Counted from the stretch's first letter, positions 15,410-25,271 are shown. The stretch is 64,000 nt of DNA from Dehalococcoidales bacterium (GCA_030690265.1 JAUYHA010000081.1:1-64000); one strand, 5' to 3'. Program-made: numbers and translations. The notes: generated by a model not told the origin, from the sequence alone.

Positions 15410-16801
15410 ATGTTGAAGATAGCTTTAGTAAATCCGCCCCAGTTTACCCGTTATCCCCAGCCCCCGATGGGACTGGCTCAACTGGCGGCGGTCCTGGAAG
15501 AAAAAGGATACCCGGTAATTATAGTTGATGCCAATGCCCTGAATCTCCAGCCGGAGGCGGTAGTGCCACTAGTTGGTAATGCTGATATCATCGGGCTTAC
15601 CGCGATGACGCCAACCATCAACTCCGCTATGGCAACCGCCCGTCACCTGAAAAAAGCCCGTCCTGATTTGCCAGTAGTCCTCGGCGGTGCCCATGCCACC
15701 CTCCTTCCCGAGAAAACGCTGCTTGCCGCCCCCGAAATAGACCTGATTGTCAGGGGGGAGGGAGAGGAAACCCTTATTGAGATGCTGGAAGCCTTAGAAA
15801 GCAATCAAGCGCTAAGTGAAATTCAGGGCATCAGCCACAGGCAAAATGGTAAGGTGGTCAGCAATCCGTTAAGGTCCAAGACAGTTGACCTGGACTCCCT
15901 GCCCTTTCTTGCCTACCATTTGCTCCCCCGGCGAAAATACAAGCCGCACCCTCCCCACGGCCGGGCACTCCCTTTCGCGGCTATCATCACCAGCCGGGGT
16001 TGCCCCTACCAGTGTAGCTATTGCTCAAAACCCATCTTCGGCAAAAAGTTCCGGGCTCAGAGTCCAGAAAGAGTCGTTGAGGAACTCACCTATTATCAGG
16101 ATAAACTGGGCATCAAGGAGTTCGCCTTCTACGACGATGTTTTTACCCTGGATAAAAAACGAGCCTTCGCCATAGCCGAAAGGATGATGCAAAAAGGGCT
16201 GAGTATGCACTGGACCTGCGAAACAAGGGTTAATCTGGTGGACAGAGAACTATTATGTCAACTGAAGCGAGCCGGCTGCTATGCTATTGCCTACGGCATA
16301 GAATCGGGGTCGCAGGAAATACTGGATACTATTGATAAGAATATTACTTTAGAGCAGGTAGAAGAGACAATAAACCTGAACCGGGAGGTCGGCCTGCAGA
16401 CCATCGGTTATTTTATGATTGGTTCTCCTGGAGAAACTCCCGAGACAATCAGGCAGACCATCCAGTTCGCCAAGAAACTCAAGCTGGATTTCGCCCAGTT
16501 CGCCATTACCACCCCCTTCCCCGGGACCAAACTTCACGACCTCTACCTCAATGGCAAAAAGGGCGATGACATCCCCTGGGAGAGCTTCGTCTATGCCGGG
16601 ACGGGCGGGGGAAAAGCCCCGGTCTTTGAAAGCAGCCGGCTTGGTAGAGACGAGATTCAATGCTGGGCAAGACAGGCATATAGAGAGTTTTATCTGCGCC
16701 CGTCTTATCCCTGGCAGCGAATCCGGCAGACCAGGTCTTTCGGAGATTTAAAAATGAACGCTAAGGGTCTGGCTATGCTGCTGGAGAATATAAAGAAATA
16801 G
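15410..16801 (+). CDS. B12-binding-domain radical SAM enzyme (copy 1)
   Basis: 463 residues. The N-terminal half (about 1-150) is a Rossmann-like cobalamin-binding domain beginning LVNPPQ and including GGAHATLLPE. The radical SAM cluster motif CPYQCSYC follows near 202-209. The C-terminus has the subfamily tail FYLRPSYPWQRIRQT. Class B enzymes of this kind do SAM-dependent methylations or rearrangements on unactivated carbon. In glycan clusters the substrate is usually unknown; lipid carrier or sugar are candidates. Related genes are at 31157-32569 and 55392-56873. Its stop overlaps the possible GTG start of the next gene by one base. Confidence 0.88.
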   Translation: MLKIALVNPPQFTRYPQPPMGLAQLAAVLEEKGYPVIIVDANALNLQPEAVVPLVGNADIIGLTAMTPTINSAMATARHLKKARPDLPVVLGGAHATLLPEKTLLAAPEIDLIVRGEGEETLIEMLEALESNQALSEIQGISHRQNGKVVSNPLRSKTVDLDSLPFLAYHLLPRRKYKPHPPHGRALPFAAIITSRGCPYQCSYCSKPIFGKKFRAQSPERVVEELTYYQDKLGIKEFAFYDDVFTLDKKRAFAIAERMMQKGLSMHWTCETRVNLVDRELLCQLKRAGCYAIAYGIESGSQEILDTIDKNITLEQVEETINLNREVGLQTIGYFMIGSPGETPETIRQTIQFAKKLKLDFAQFAITTPFPGTKLHDLYLNGKKGDDIPWESFVYAGTGGGKAPVFESSRLGRDEIQCWARQAYREFYLRPSYPWQRIRQTRSFGDLKMNAKGLAMLLENIKK

Positions 16802-18045
16802 TGAAAATGAATATCTTGTTTGTGCATGAGGTCGACTGGCTGAAGAAGGTAGTCTTTGACATCCACTTTCTTGCCGAAGGCCTGTCACTCCTGGGTCACC
16901 GCGTCTATGCCGTTGACTATGAAGATACCTGGCAGCGAAACGGTTTCTCAGGACTGGAAAGCCTGAGAACAAGAGAGATTGACGGCGTTTCCCGGGCTTT
17001 CAGCGGCGCCTCGGTTTGCCTGAGGCGCCCCGGCTTCATCAAGGTTCCCGTCCTGAGCCGTATCTCCGCCGCTTTCACCCACTATCTGGCAATCCGGGAA
17101 ACGATTAACGAAAAAAAGATTGATGCCATTATCCTCTATTCCGTTCCCACCAACGGCTTACAGACTATCCGCTTAGCCAGAAAATTCAACCTGCCGCTGG
17201 TGTTCCGCTCTATAGATATACTCAATATGCTTGTGCCCAACCCCGTGTTGCGCCCGCTCACCAGACTCCTTGAGAAGAGGGTCTACTCCGGTGTAGATGC
17301 CGTTCTGCCAAACACCCCTCAATACCTGAACTATGTACTCAGTACCGGCATTGACAAATCTAAAGTGAGGTATCTCCCCTTCCCGATAGATACCGACCTT
17401 TTCCATCCTTCGGTTGACAGCTCCGAAGTGCGTCAAAAATGGGGATATAAGGAAAGCGACCCTGTCATCGTTTTTATCGGCACCCTGTTTCATTTCAGCG
17501 GACTCGATGACTTTATTCGCCACTTTCCGCAGGTGCTCAAGGAGGTTCCCGAAGCAAAACTGCTCATCGTTGGTGACGGACCCCAGCGCCCCGGGCTGGA
17601 GCAGATTATCACTGAACTGGGCCTGGAAAGCAAGGTTACCATCACCGGTTTTCAACCTTACCAGACAATGCCCCAGTATATTAACCTGGCTGCTATCTGT
17701 ATCAATACCTTTACTATCAACGAAGATACCATGGATGTCTTTCCGGCCAAGATGATGCAATATGCCGCCTGCGGCAAACCTACAGTTGCCACCGCCCTCC
17801 GCGGCATAACCACCCTGCTGCCGGAAGAGTCCGGCGGAGTGATTTACGCTGAGACTGCCGATGAGATAATAAAAAAAGTAATATCATTACTGAAATCGGC
17901 AGAGCACCGCCAGCGGCTGGGGGAAGCGGGCTTGAATCGGGTAAGAGGGAAATACAGCCACAAAAAGATAAGCCAGGAACTGGAAACAATCCTGGAAGGA
18001 CTGATTAAGGAGAAACGTAGTGACCCAAGAGCAAAACCAGCTTAA
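16801..18045 (+). CDS. GT4 family glycosyltransferase
   Basis: 414 residues if the GTG at 16801 is used, 412 from the ATG at 16807; neither has a strong ribosome site. GT-B enzyme: N-terminal acceptor domain, then VIFVGT-like IVFIGTLFHFSGLDD near 226-240, LLIVGDGPQRPGLE, and the donor-site segment PAKMMQYAACGKPTVATAL. The usual second Glu of the EX7E motif is replaced in the AKMMQYAACG segment, as in several GT4 branches. Sugar specificity is unknown. The next gene starts inside its last nine codons. Confidence 0.82.
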   Translation: MKMNILFVHEVDWLKKVVFDIHFLAEGLSLLGHRVYAVDYEDTWQRNGFSGLESLRTREIDGVSRAFSGASVCLRRPGFIKVPVLSRISAAFTHYLAIRETINEKKIDAIILYSVPTNGLQTIRLARKFNLPLVFRSIDILNMLVPNPVLRPLTRLLEKRVYSGVDAVLPNTPQYLNYVLSTGIDKSKVRYLPFPIDTDLFHPSVDSSEVRQKWGYKESDPVIVFIGTLFHFSGLDDFIRHFPQVLKEVPEAKLLIVGDGPQRPGLEQIITELGLESKVTITGFQPYQTMPQYINLAAICINTFTINEDTMDVFPAKMMQYAACGKPTVATALRGITTLLPEESGGVIYAETADEIIKKVISLLKSAEHRQRLGEAGLNRVRGKYSHKKISQELETILEGLIKEKRSDPRAKPA

Positions 18046-18970
18046 AAGCAAAAAAATCCTGGTTACCGGCGGTGCCGGCTTCATCGGCTCCCACATCGTT
18101 GACCGGCTCTCTCCGGAAAACAAGGTAATTGTGCTCGATAACATGTTCACCGGTTCATTAACGAACCTGGAGAAAAGCAAAGACCGGATTACTTTTATTA
18201 ACGGGGATATACGGGACAAAAAGCTGGTAAACGATATTGTGGCCGAGGTTGAATATATCTTTCACCTGGCAGCTCATGTCGGCAATATCAGGTCGCTTAA
18301 AGACCCACACTTTGATATGGAGGTAAATATCGGTGGAATACTTAATCTGCTGGAAGCCTGCCGTAACTCAAATATAAAGAGGCTTGTTTACTCATCTTCA
18401 GGGGCAATATTCGGCGAAGCCCGGTACCTCCCCATCGATGAAGACCATCCCCTGAACCCGGAGTCCCCCTACGCCGTAAGCAAGCTTGCCGCCGAGAAAT
18501 ACTGCTTTGCCTTTCATAAGGTCTATAATTTACCAACGGCTACCGTAAGATACTTCAATGCTTATGGGCCAAGACAGGACACCAGCGAATATGCCAATGC
18601 CGTCTCAATTTTCCTCAGCCGGACCAGGGAGGGAAAGCCGCTGACCATTTTTAGTGACGGCGAGCAGACCAGGGACTTTATTTTTATCGACGATATTGTC
18701 AACGCCAATATCCTGGCGGCAACCCACCCCGCCGCCGCGGGCGAGGTCTTTAACATCTCCACCGGCGTTGTACACAGCATCAATCAGCTGGTCAAAATCA
18801 TCGGTGAAATCACCGGCAGAGAAATACCCTTCTCCCACGCCGCCCCCAGGGCTGGCGAGGTGAGGCACAGCCGGGCTAATATCGAAAAAGCCAGCAAACT
18901 GCTTGGCTACAGTCCTGAAACTGACCTCAGGCAGGGCTTGCTGAAAACCTGGCAAGAAATTAATAAATAG
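18020..18970 (+). CDS. NAD-dependent epimerase (UDP-glucose 4-epimerase-like SDR)
   Basis: 316 residues from a GTG at 18020, supported by AAGGAG seven bases upstream. It therefore overlaps the preceding glycosyltransferase by 26 bases. Motifs are GGAGFIGSH near 14-22, YSSSGAIFG, catalytic YAVSK and the substrate segment RYFNAYGPRQD. This is GalE/UDP-GlcNAc 4-epimerase-like or a UDP-hexose dehydratase. The sister SDR genes at 18988 and 21150 follow, so the cluster makes several modified sugars. Confidence 0.85.
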   Translation: MTQEQNQLKSKKILVTGGAGFIGSHIVDRLSPENKVIVLDNMFTGSLTNLEKSKDRITFINGDIRDKKLVNDIVAEVEYIFHLAAHVGNIRSLKDPHFDMEVNIGGILNLLEACRNSNIKRLVYSSSGAIFGEARYLPIDEDHPLNPESPYAVSKLAAEKYCFAFHKVYNLPTATVRYFNAYGPRQDTSEYANAVSIFLSRTREGKPLTIFSDGEQTRDFIFIDDIVNANILAATHPAAAGEVFNISTGVVHSINQLVKIIGEITGREIPFSHAAPRAGEVRHSRANIEKASKLLGYSPETDLRQGLLKTWQEINK

Positions 18971-18987
18971 AACCGAAAGGAAAGAAA

Positions 18988-19986
18988 ATGGAGCAATACA
19001 GGAGCCAGTACAGGGGCAAAAATATCCTCATCACCGGCGGCGCCGGCTGCATCGGTTCAAACATTGTCAAAGCCTTGATTGAAGCTGAGGCGGCTAAAAT
19101 CATCGTCCTCGACGACCTCTCCGCTGCCGAAAAGTGGAACATCCCTGCAGCTCCCGGCGTGACCTTTATCCAGGGAAGTGTGCTCGATGAAGAGGTGCTG
19201 AAGAGAGCCTTCTCCGGTAAGCTCGACTATGTTTTTCACCTGGCAGCTCACTTTGCCAACCAGAACTCGGTAGACAACCCCGAGACCGACCTCACGGTCA
19301 ACGGGCTGGGCACACTAAAAATGCTCCAGTATTCGCACCTCACCGGTGTAGAGAGGTTTGTCTTTGCCTCATCGGGCTGCTCCGTCTACGGCAGCCAGGC
19401 CCCCCTGCCCCTGAAAGAAGACTTCGTCTCCCTCCACCTTGACACCCCCTATCAAATCACCAAGCTCCTCGGTGAACTCTACTGCAACTTCTTTTACAAC
19501 TACTATGGCTTACCGGTAGCCATCGCCCGCTACTTTAATGTCTATGGCCCCGGCGAGATACCCGGTGCCTACCGCAATGTCATTCCCAACTTCACCTACT
19601 GGGCACTTCATCATAAAAAACTGCCCATCACCGGCACCGGTGAAGAGACCCGGGACTTCACCTTCGTTGAAGATATCGTGGATGGCACCCTGAGACTGGG
19701 TGTACTCCCCGGGGCGGTCGGTGACGCTTTTAACCTTGCCTCGGAGAAGGAGACCAGGATTATTGACATTGCTAACATGATAAATGAGATTACCGGCAAC
19801 CCCGGTGGAGTAGAGCTGGTTGCCAGAAGGGACTGGGACAAAATCACCCGCCGGCGTGCCTCAATCGAAAAGGCAAAACGGGTCCTGGGTTACGAACCCA
19901 AAATGAAAATAGAGGAAGGAATAAAAAGAGTCTATAACTGGATTATAGAGAACCACGATAAAATAGAAGAAAGCGCCCGGTTTTAA
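18988..19986 (+). CDS. NAD-dependent sugar epimerase (SDR)
   Basis: 332 residues. NAD motif GGAGCIGSN near residues 15-23 (Cys in place of the usual Phe), FASSGCSVYG, catalytic YQITK and RYFNVYGPGE. The missing RQDP-type loop and the WDKITRRRASIEKAKRVLGY segment mark it as a different specificity from the preceding SDR. GAAAGGAAAGAAA precedes the ATG. Substrate unknown. Confidence 0.84.
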   Translation: MEQYRSQYRGKNILITGGAGCIGSNIVKALIEAEAAKIIVLDDLSAAEKWNIPAAPGVTFIQGSVLDEEVLKRAFSGKLDYVFHLAAHFANQNSVDNPETDLTVNGLGTLKMLQYSHLTGVERFVFASSGCSVYGSQAPLPLKEDFVSLHLDTPYQITKLLGELYCNFFYNYYGLPVAIARYFNVYGPGEIPGAYRNVIPNFTYWALHHKKLPITGTGEETRDFTFVEDIVDGTLRLGVLPGAVGDAFNLASEKETRIIDIANMINEITGNPGGVELVARRDWDKITRRRASIEKAKRVLGYEPKMKIEEGIKRVYNWIIENHDKIEESARF

Positions 19987-19995
19987 TGTTACTGA

Positions 19996-21153
19996 ATGAA
20001 AATTTTGCACGTATTTGACTTTTTTTCCCCGGGCTATGGTGGTGGAGTAGTAACTTTTGTCTACCAGGTATCAAAAGCTTTAGCCCGGAGGGAGCATGAA
20101 ATTGTGATATATACCAGTGATTTTAAATTAAATAAAGAATATATTGATTCTCTGTACGGTAGCAAAGTTTACCCTTTCCACAACTGGTTCAGTTCTAGCA
20201 ATATTTATCTAATGCCGGGTATCATCCGTGAAGCAAAAGGGGAACTCAGAGACTTTGATATCATACACTTACACTGCCTTCGCAGCTTTCAAAATATCGT
20301 GATACATAATTATGCTAAAAAATACGGCATCCCCTATGTTTTGCAGGCTCACGGTTCGCTAACAACCTTCTTTCAGAAGGGATGGCTGAAGAAAACCTTT
20401 GACATGGTCTGGGGTGATAGAATTTTGAGAGATGCTTCAAGAGTGATTGCCATCACTGAAGAAGAAGCCAGGCAATACAGAAGCATGGCAGTAAGTGAGA
20501 AAAAAATTGAGATAATTCCTAACTTCATTGACCTCTCTGAATTTGACAATCTGCCGCCAAAAGGAGAATTTAGAAAGAAACATAACCTGGACAGTAAAGA
20601 GAAGATAATCCTCTATCTGGGCAGGATACACAAAATTAAGGGGCTTGACCTGCTGGCACAAGTCTTATCCGGCTTGTCAACCAGCTTTAATGGGGTTAAG
20701 CTGGTGGTAGCCGGTGCTGATGACGGCTATCTTTCTTCCCTGAAAAACCTGGCAGCGAAGCTGGATATTATGGATAAAATTCTTTTTACCGGCCCTCTTT
20801 ACGGACAAGAAAAACTGTCAGCCTATGTTGATGCCGATATATATGTCCTGCCCTCATCCTACGAGATATTCGGCATCACGGTTCTTGAAGCCCTTGCCTG
20901 CAGCACTCCGGTAATAGTGACTGACCGCTGCGGTATAGCCGCAGCGGTTAATACCGCCCGGGCAGGAATCGTCGTCCCTTATGCCAGGGAAGAGTTACAA
21001 AAGGCACTGCTACAAATGCTCAATGATGACAAAATGAGACTCCAGCTTGGTGAGAATGGCAGGTTGCTGGTGCAGGAGAAATTTAGCTCGGAAAGAATGG
21101 CAGAGCAGATGGAAAAACTTTATAACGAAATAACCAAGGAGAGCAAGAAATGA
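19996..21153 (+). CDS. GT4 family glycosyltransferase
   Basis: 385 residues, GT-B fold. The N-terminus has FFSPGYGGGVVTFVYQ (acceptor and donor loop), followed by HLHCLRSFQN and QAHGS near 117-121. The C-terminal donor site reads SSYEIFGITVLEALACSTPVIVTD with the EX7E glutamates in place. Codon use here is noticeably more AT-rich than in the flanking SDR genes. The next gene starts within its stop (ATGA overlap). The linkage formed is unknown. Confidence 0.86.
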   Translation: MKILHVFDFFSPGYGGGVVTFVYQVSKALARREHEIVIYTSDFKLNKEYIDSLYGSKVYPFHNWFSSSNIYLMPGIIREAKGELRDFDIIHLHCLRSFQNIVIHNYAKKYGIPYVLQAHGSLTTFFQKGWLKKTFDMVWGDRILRDASRVIAITEEEARQYRSMAVSEKKIEIIPNFIDLSEFDNLPPKGEFRKKHNLDSKEKIILYLGRIHKIKGLDLLAQVLSGLSTSFNGVKLVVAGADDGYLSSLKNLAAKLDIMDKILFTGPLYGQEKLSAYVDADIYVLPSSYEIFGITVLEALACSTPVIVTDRCGIAAAVNTARAGIVVPYAREELQKALLQMLNDDKMRLQLGENGRLLVQEKFSSERMAEQMEKLYNEITKESKK

Positions 21154-22115
21154 AAATGCTGATAACCGGCGGTGCTGGCTTCATCGGCAGCCACCTGTGT
21201 GATAAATACACTAAAGAGGGTCATACCGTGCTATGCCTGGATAACTTTATGAGCGGCAACCTGATGAACATCAGGCACCTGCTGGACTACCGGAACTTCA
21301 AATTGATTGAGGGTGATATCAGAAACTATGAACTGCTGGACAAAGTAATGCGTGATGTTGATACGGTATTTCATCTGGCAGCCCAGATTCACGTGGACAG
21401 GTCTTATATTGAGCCTCAACTTACCTATGAAGTGAATGTGATGGGAACCCAGAATATCCTGGAGGTAGCCAGACTATACGATGCCAAGAGGGTGATTTAC
21501 GCCTCGACAAGCGAAGTCTACGGTTCAGCCCAGCACGTCCCTATAAATGAGCAACACCCCCTCAATGCCCCCCACCCCTACGGAGCAAGCAAGATTGCCG
21601 CTGACCGGATGTGCTACGCTTACATTCAGACCTATGGTATGGACATTTCTATATTAAGGCTTTTCAATACCTTTGGCCCCCGGCAGAGGGATATCGGCTA
21701 CGGCGGAGTAATCTCTATCTTTACCCGGAGAGTGCTCAGCAACGTGCCTCCCATTATATACGGGGATGGTCTACAAACCAGGGATTATATCTATATTGAT
21801 GATGCGGTTAGAGCCTATGACCTGGTCTTAAATCACAAGGAACCGATAACCGACCCGATTAATTTCGGCAGCGGTACGGAGGTATCTATCCTTGATTTAG
21901 CCAACAAAGTTATAGGATTTTGTGGCAAGAAAGATAGCCTGAGACCAATTCATGTAGAATCAAGGATTGGTGAGGTTAAAAGACTGATTGCCGATTCCAG
22001 CAAAGCCAGAAAACTGGTTGGCTGGGAAGCCAAATGTAACTTTGAAGAAGGGCTGAGTAAATTTGTCCAGTGGTATAAAGATTATGGCCTGGAAGAGAGG
22101 ATTAAGATTGAATGA
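21150..22115 (+). CDS. NAD-dependent epimerase/dehydratase (SDR)
   Basis: 321 residues, ATGA overlap with the preceding gene. GGAGFIGSH at about 7-15, ASTSEVYG, catalytic YGASK and LFNTFGPRQR. The ASTSEVYG and GPRQR combination is usual in UDP-glucuronate decarboxylases and dTDP-glucose or UDP-GlcNAc 4,6-dehydratases. It may supply the 4-keto sugar used by the DegT aminotransferase encoded at 24162. It also overlaps the downstream E1 alpha gene by four bases, so tight coupling is expected. Confidence 0.85.
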   Translation: MKMLITGGAGFIGSHLCDKYTKEGHTVLCLDNFMSGNLMNIRHLLDYRNFKLIEGDIRNYELLDKVMRDVDTVFHLAAQIHVDRSYIEPQLTYEVNVMGTQNILEVARLYDAKRVIYASTSEVYGSAQHVPINEQHPLNAPHPYGASKIAADRMCYAYIQTYGMDISILRLFNTFGPRQRDIGYGGVISIFTRRVLSNVPPIIYGDGLQTRDYIYIDDAVRAYDLVLNHKEPITDPINFGSGTEVSILDLANKVIGFCGKKDSLRPIHVESRIGEVKRLIADSSKARKLVGWEAKCNFEEGLSKFVQWYKDYGLEERIKIE

Positions 22116-23128
22116 AGATACGGTTAAACCGGGTTAATTTGGAATCAACTACCGATATTTCACCCGAGACTCTGAAATCAATTTACACAACCATGCTCAG
22201 AATACGAAGGTTTGAAGAAAAGGTAGCTGAACTGCTTGCTGAGCCGTCCGAGATAATTTGCCCTGTTCACCTCTATATTGGGCAGGAGGCAGTAGCCGCC
22301 GGCGTCTGTGCCAACCTGAGGAACGATGATTATGTCTTCAGCACTCACCGGAGCCACGGCCACTACATTGCCAAAGGCGGAGATATAAAGACCCTGATGG
22401 CAGAACTATACGGCAAGGCAACCGGCTGCTCTAAGGGCAGAGGCGGCTCAATGCACCTGGCATCACCCGACAAAGGATTCCCCGGCAGCTCAGCTATAGT
22501 TGGCGGAACCGTACCTTTAGCTGTAGGAGCTGCCTTAGCCTCTTCTATAAAAGGAAAGGATACCGTAGCAGTGGCATTCTTCGGCGATGGTGCCGTTAAT
22601 GAGGGGGTATGGTACGAGTCCCTCAACTTCGCCTCGCTAAAAAAACTGCCGGTGATTTTTGTCTGCGAAAACAATCTATATTCTACACACATGCCAGTTT
22701 CGGCCTGTCTTGTTAATACTTATATCTACAAGAAGGCTGAAGCCTTCTGTATGCCAGGAGTCAGGGTTGATGGAAATAACGTAATAGAGGTCTATCAGGC
22801 GGCTAAAAAGGCAATTGAACAAGCCCGTCGTGGCGAGGGCCCCACCTTAATTGAGTGTATGACCTACCGCTGGCGAGGGCATGTGGGACCAAATGACGAC
22901 CTGGATAAGGGACTCAGAAGCCAGGAAGAGCTTGAGTACTGGATGGATAGATGCCCAGTTGAAGCTCTGGAGGAGTTTTTATTGAAACATAAAATCCTTT
23001 CGAAAGCCGAAAATATCCAGATTGATAAGGAGCTTAATAAGGAAATAGAGACAGCCGTCACCTTTGCCCGGCAAAGCCCTTATCCCGAGGAAAACGAGCT
23101 CCTCAACAATATATTCAAAGACAGATAG
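22112..23128 (+). CDS. Thiamine-PP dehydrogenase E1 component, alpha subunit-like
   Basis: 338 residues. It resembles pyruvate/acetoin dehydrogenase E1 alpha: FSTHRSHGHYIAKG near 76-89, and the TPP motif from GDGAVNEG (158-165) to NN (187-188). Dehydrogenase complexes also need E2 and E3, and neither is present here. It is embedded by overlaps between sugar SDR and aminotransferase genes. A role in transferring or removing a two- or three-carbon unit during unusual sugar synthesis is therefore more likely than central metabolism. That is inference from context. Confidence 0.85.
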   Translation: MKIRLNRVNLESTTDISPETLKSIYTTMLRIRRFEEKVAELLAEPSEIICPVHLYIGQEAVAAGVCANLRNDDYVFSTHRSHGHYIAKGGDIKTLMAELYGKATGCSKGRGGSMHLASPDKGFPGSSAIVGGTVPLAVGAALASSIKGKDTVAVAFFGDGAVNEGVWYESLNFASLKKLPVIFVCENNLYSTHMPVSACLVNTYIYKKAEAFCMPGVRVDGNNVIEVYQAAKKAIEQARRGEGPTLIECMTYRWRGHVGPNDDLDKGLRSQEELEYWMDRCPVEALEEFLLKHKILSKAENIQIDKELNKEIETAVTFARQSPYPEENELLNNIFKDR

Positions 23129-23129
23129 A

Positions 23130-24107
23130 ATGCGACAAATCTCATATGCTCAGGCAATTAACGAAGCTCTACATCAGGTGATAGAGGCGGAAGAATGTGT
23201 CTTCCTGATAGGACAGGGGATTACCAGTCCCTGGTATGTGGGAGCCACTACCGCTGGGCTTATTGACCGTTTTGGAGACAAGCGAATAATTGATACGCCG
23301 GTATCAGAAAATGGTATCACCGGAGCCGCCATAGGTGCCGCACTGGCCGGAATGCGTCCGGTTATGGTTCATCCCCGAATGGACTTTATGTATTATGCTA
23401 TGGACCAGATAGTCAACCATGCAGCCAACTGGTATTATATGTTTGGCGGGCAGATGAGCGTTCCCTTGACCATCTGGGCAATTATCAATAGAGGCGGCGA
23501 GCAAGCTGCTCAGCACTCCCAAAGCTTACAGGCAATATTCACCCATATTCCGGGATTGAAGGTAGTTATGCCCAGCACCCCATACGATGCCAAAGGACTG
23601 CTTATCTCCAGCATCAGTGATGACAACCCGGTCATCTTTATTGACGACCGCTGGTTATACAATGAAACAGGAGAGGTTCCTGAGGAAAAATATTCAATAC
23701 CTCTCGGCAAGGGGATAGTAAGAAGAGATGGAAGGGATGCCACTCTGGTAGCAACTTCATACATGGCTATTGAAGCCACCAAAGCGGCAATAAATCTGGA
23801 GAAAGCGGGGCTGAATATAGAGGTAATAGACCTGCGTTCCCTTAAACCATTGGATGAGAATCTTCTCCTGGAATCAGTAAAGAAGACGGGTCGGTTGATT
23901 GTTGCTGATGCTGGCTGGAAAACCTGTGGTTTCGCCGCCGAACTATCAGCCTTAGTTGCTGAAAAAGCCTTCAGCCACCTGAAGGCGCCGATTATTCGGA
24001 TTACCCTGCCTGACACCCCAGCTCCAGCCAGCCGTAGCCTGGAGAAAGCCTACTATCCTGGCGCTGAGGACATCGTTAGAGTAGTTAAACAGATGCTTCG
24101 TTCTTAG
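23130..24107 (+). CDS. Thiamine-PP dehydrogenase E1 component, beta subunit-like
   Basis: 325 residues from the ATG at 23130, one base after the alpha subunit stop; an in-frame upstream extension to 23064 lies inside the alpha gene and is unlikely. It has the transketolase pyrimidine-binding fold (DTPVSENGITGAAIGAALAG) and a C-terminal transketolase domain (TSYMAIEATKAA, VIDLRSLKPLDE). It pairs with the alpha subunit as an alpha2beta2 enzyme. No lipoyl E2 or E3 gene is nearby. Confidence 0.85.
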   Translation: MRQISYAQAINEALHQVIEAEECVFLIGQGITSPWYVGATTAGLIDRFGDKRIIDTPVSENGITGAAIGAALAGMRPVMVHPRMDFMYYAMDQIVNHAANWYYMFGGQMSVPLTIWAIINRGGEQAAQHSQSLQAIFTHIPGLKVVMPSTPYDAKGLLISSISDDNPVIFIDDRWLYNETGEVPEEKYSIPLGKGIVRRDGRDATLVATSYMAIEATKAAINLEKAGLNIEVIDLRSLKPLDENLLLESVKKTGRLIVADAGWKTCGFAAELSALVAEKAFSHLKAPIIRITLPDTPAPASRSLEKAYYPGAEDIVRVVKQMLRS

Positions 24108-24161
24108 ATTAATTACCAGGCACTCCTTACAATCTACTATAACAGGAGGATAAAATAAAAT

Positions 24162-25271
24162 ATGAACTATAAAGTCCCTTTTGTTAATTTCCAGTTACAC
24201 TACCACCGAATGGAGAGCGAGATTGACGCTGCTATTAAGGAAGTGCTCAACGGGGGCGACTATATCATGCGCCAGCAACTATGCGATTTTGAAGATAATC
24301 TTGCTTCTTTTGTCGGCGTGAAATATGCAGTGGGCCTCAACAGCGGAACTGACGCCATCCACCTGTCGTTGCTGGCGGCAGGGATTAAGCCCGGTGACGA
24401 GGTTATTACGGTAGCCCACACCTTCGTCGCGACTGTAGCAACTATTGTCCACTGCGGGGCCAAGCCAGTCCTGGTGGACGTCGACAGGTATTTTAACATG
24501 GATGTGACGAAGTTAGAGCCAGCTATCTCGCCACAAACGAAAGCCATTATACCTGTCCATTTAAACGGCCGCCTCTGTGATATGGAAAAGCTGATGGATA
24601 TTGCCCGGAAACACAACCTGGTGGTAATCGAAGATGCCGCCCAGGCACTTGGAGCCAGATTTGAGGGACAAAAAGCCGGTTCTTTTGGCCTGACCGGCTG
24701 CTTTAGCTTCTACCCGGCAAAAGTCCTGGGCAGTCTGGGTGACGGCGGTGCGGTAGTCACCAATAGCTCCGAGATAGCAGAAAGGATACGTCTGCTTAGA
24801 GACCACGGGCAGCAAAGGGCAACCGGCGATATCCTTTTCTACGGTTATAACAGTCGTTTAGACAATCTGCAGGCAGCTATTCTTGTTGTTAAGCTCAAGC
24901 ATTTGCCCGATTGGATTGAAAGAAGACGGGAACTGGCTATGCTCTATGAAAAAGGGCTGTCCGATTTACCCCAGGTGCAAACCCCACCACCTCCCCAGGA
25001 GGGACACTACTTCGATATTTTTACAAACTACGTCATATATGCTGAAGAGCGAGACAGTCTTGTAGACTACCTGAGGGACTGTGGCATCGAGATTCTGGTC
25101 TCCTGGCCCAAACCCATGCACCATCATGAAGCGCTTGGGCTGGAGCATTTTCATCTTCCCGAAACCGAGAGAATTTCCAGAGAGGTACTGTCCTTACCTC
25201 TAAATACTGAAATCAGCAATGAGCAGGCGCAGTTTGTGATAGAAAGTGTGCAAAAGTTCTATAGCAAATAG
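24162..25271 (+). CDS. DegT/DnrJ/EryC1/StrS aminotransferase (copy 1)
   Basis: 369 residues. PLP-dependent sugar aminotransferase that converts a 4-keto or 3-keto nucleotide sugar to the amino sugar. Visible: SGTDAIHLSL at 61-70, VIEDAAQALGA at 155-165 and the PLP lysine K187 in FYPAKVLG. AGGAGG lies about 12 bases upstream of the ATG, a long spacing. An N-acetyltransferase gene follows, as in PseC/PseH-type pairs. Confidence 0.92.
   Translation: MNYKVPFVNFQLHYHRMESEIDAAIKEVLNGGDYIMRQQLCDFEDNLASFVGVKYAVGLNSGTDAIHLSLLAAGIKPGDEVITVAHTFVATVATIVHCGAKPVLVDVDRYFNMDVTKLEPAISPQTKAIIPVHLNGRLCDMEKLMDIARKHNLVVIEDAAQALGARFEGQKAGSFGLTGCFSFYPAKVLGSLGDGGAVVTNSSEIAERIRLLRDHGQQRATGDILFYGYNSRLDNLQAAILVVKLKHLPDWIERRRELAMLYEKGLSDLPQVQTPPPPQEGHYFDIFTNYVIYAEERDSLVDYLRDCGIEILVSWPKPMHHHEALGLEHFHLPETERISREVLSLPLNTEISNEQAQFVIESVQKFYSK

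Noticed and set aside
22112-24107. Pyruvate dehydrogenase complex
   Set aside because: No E2 or E3 gene follows and the pair is embedded in sugar genes.
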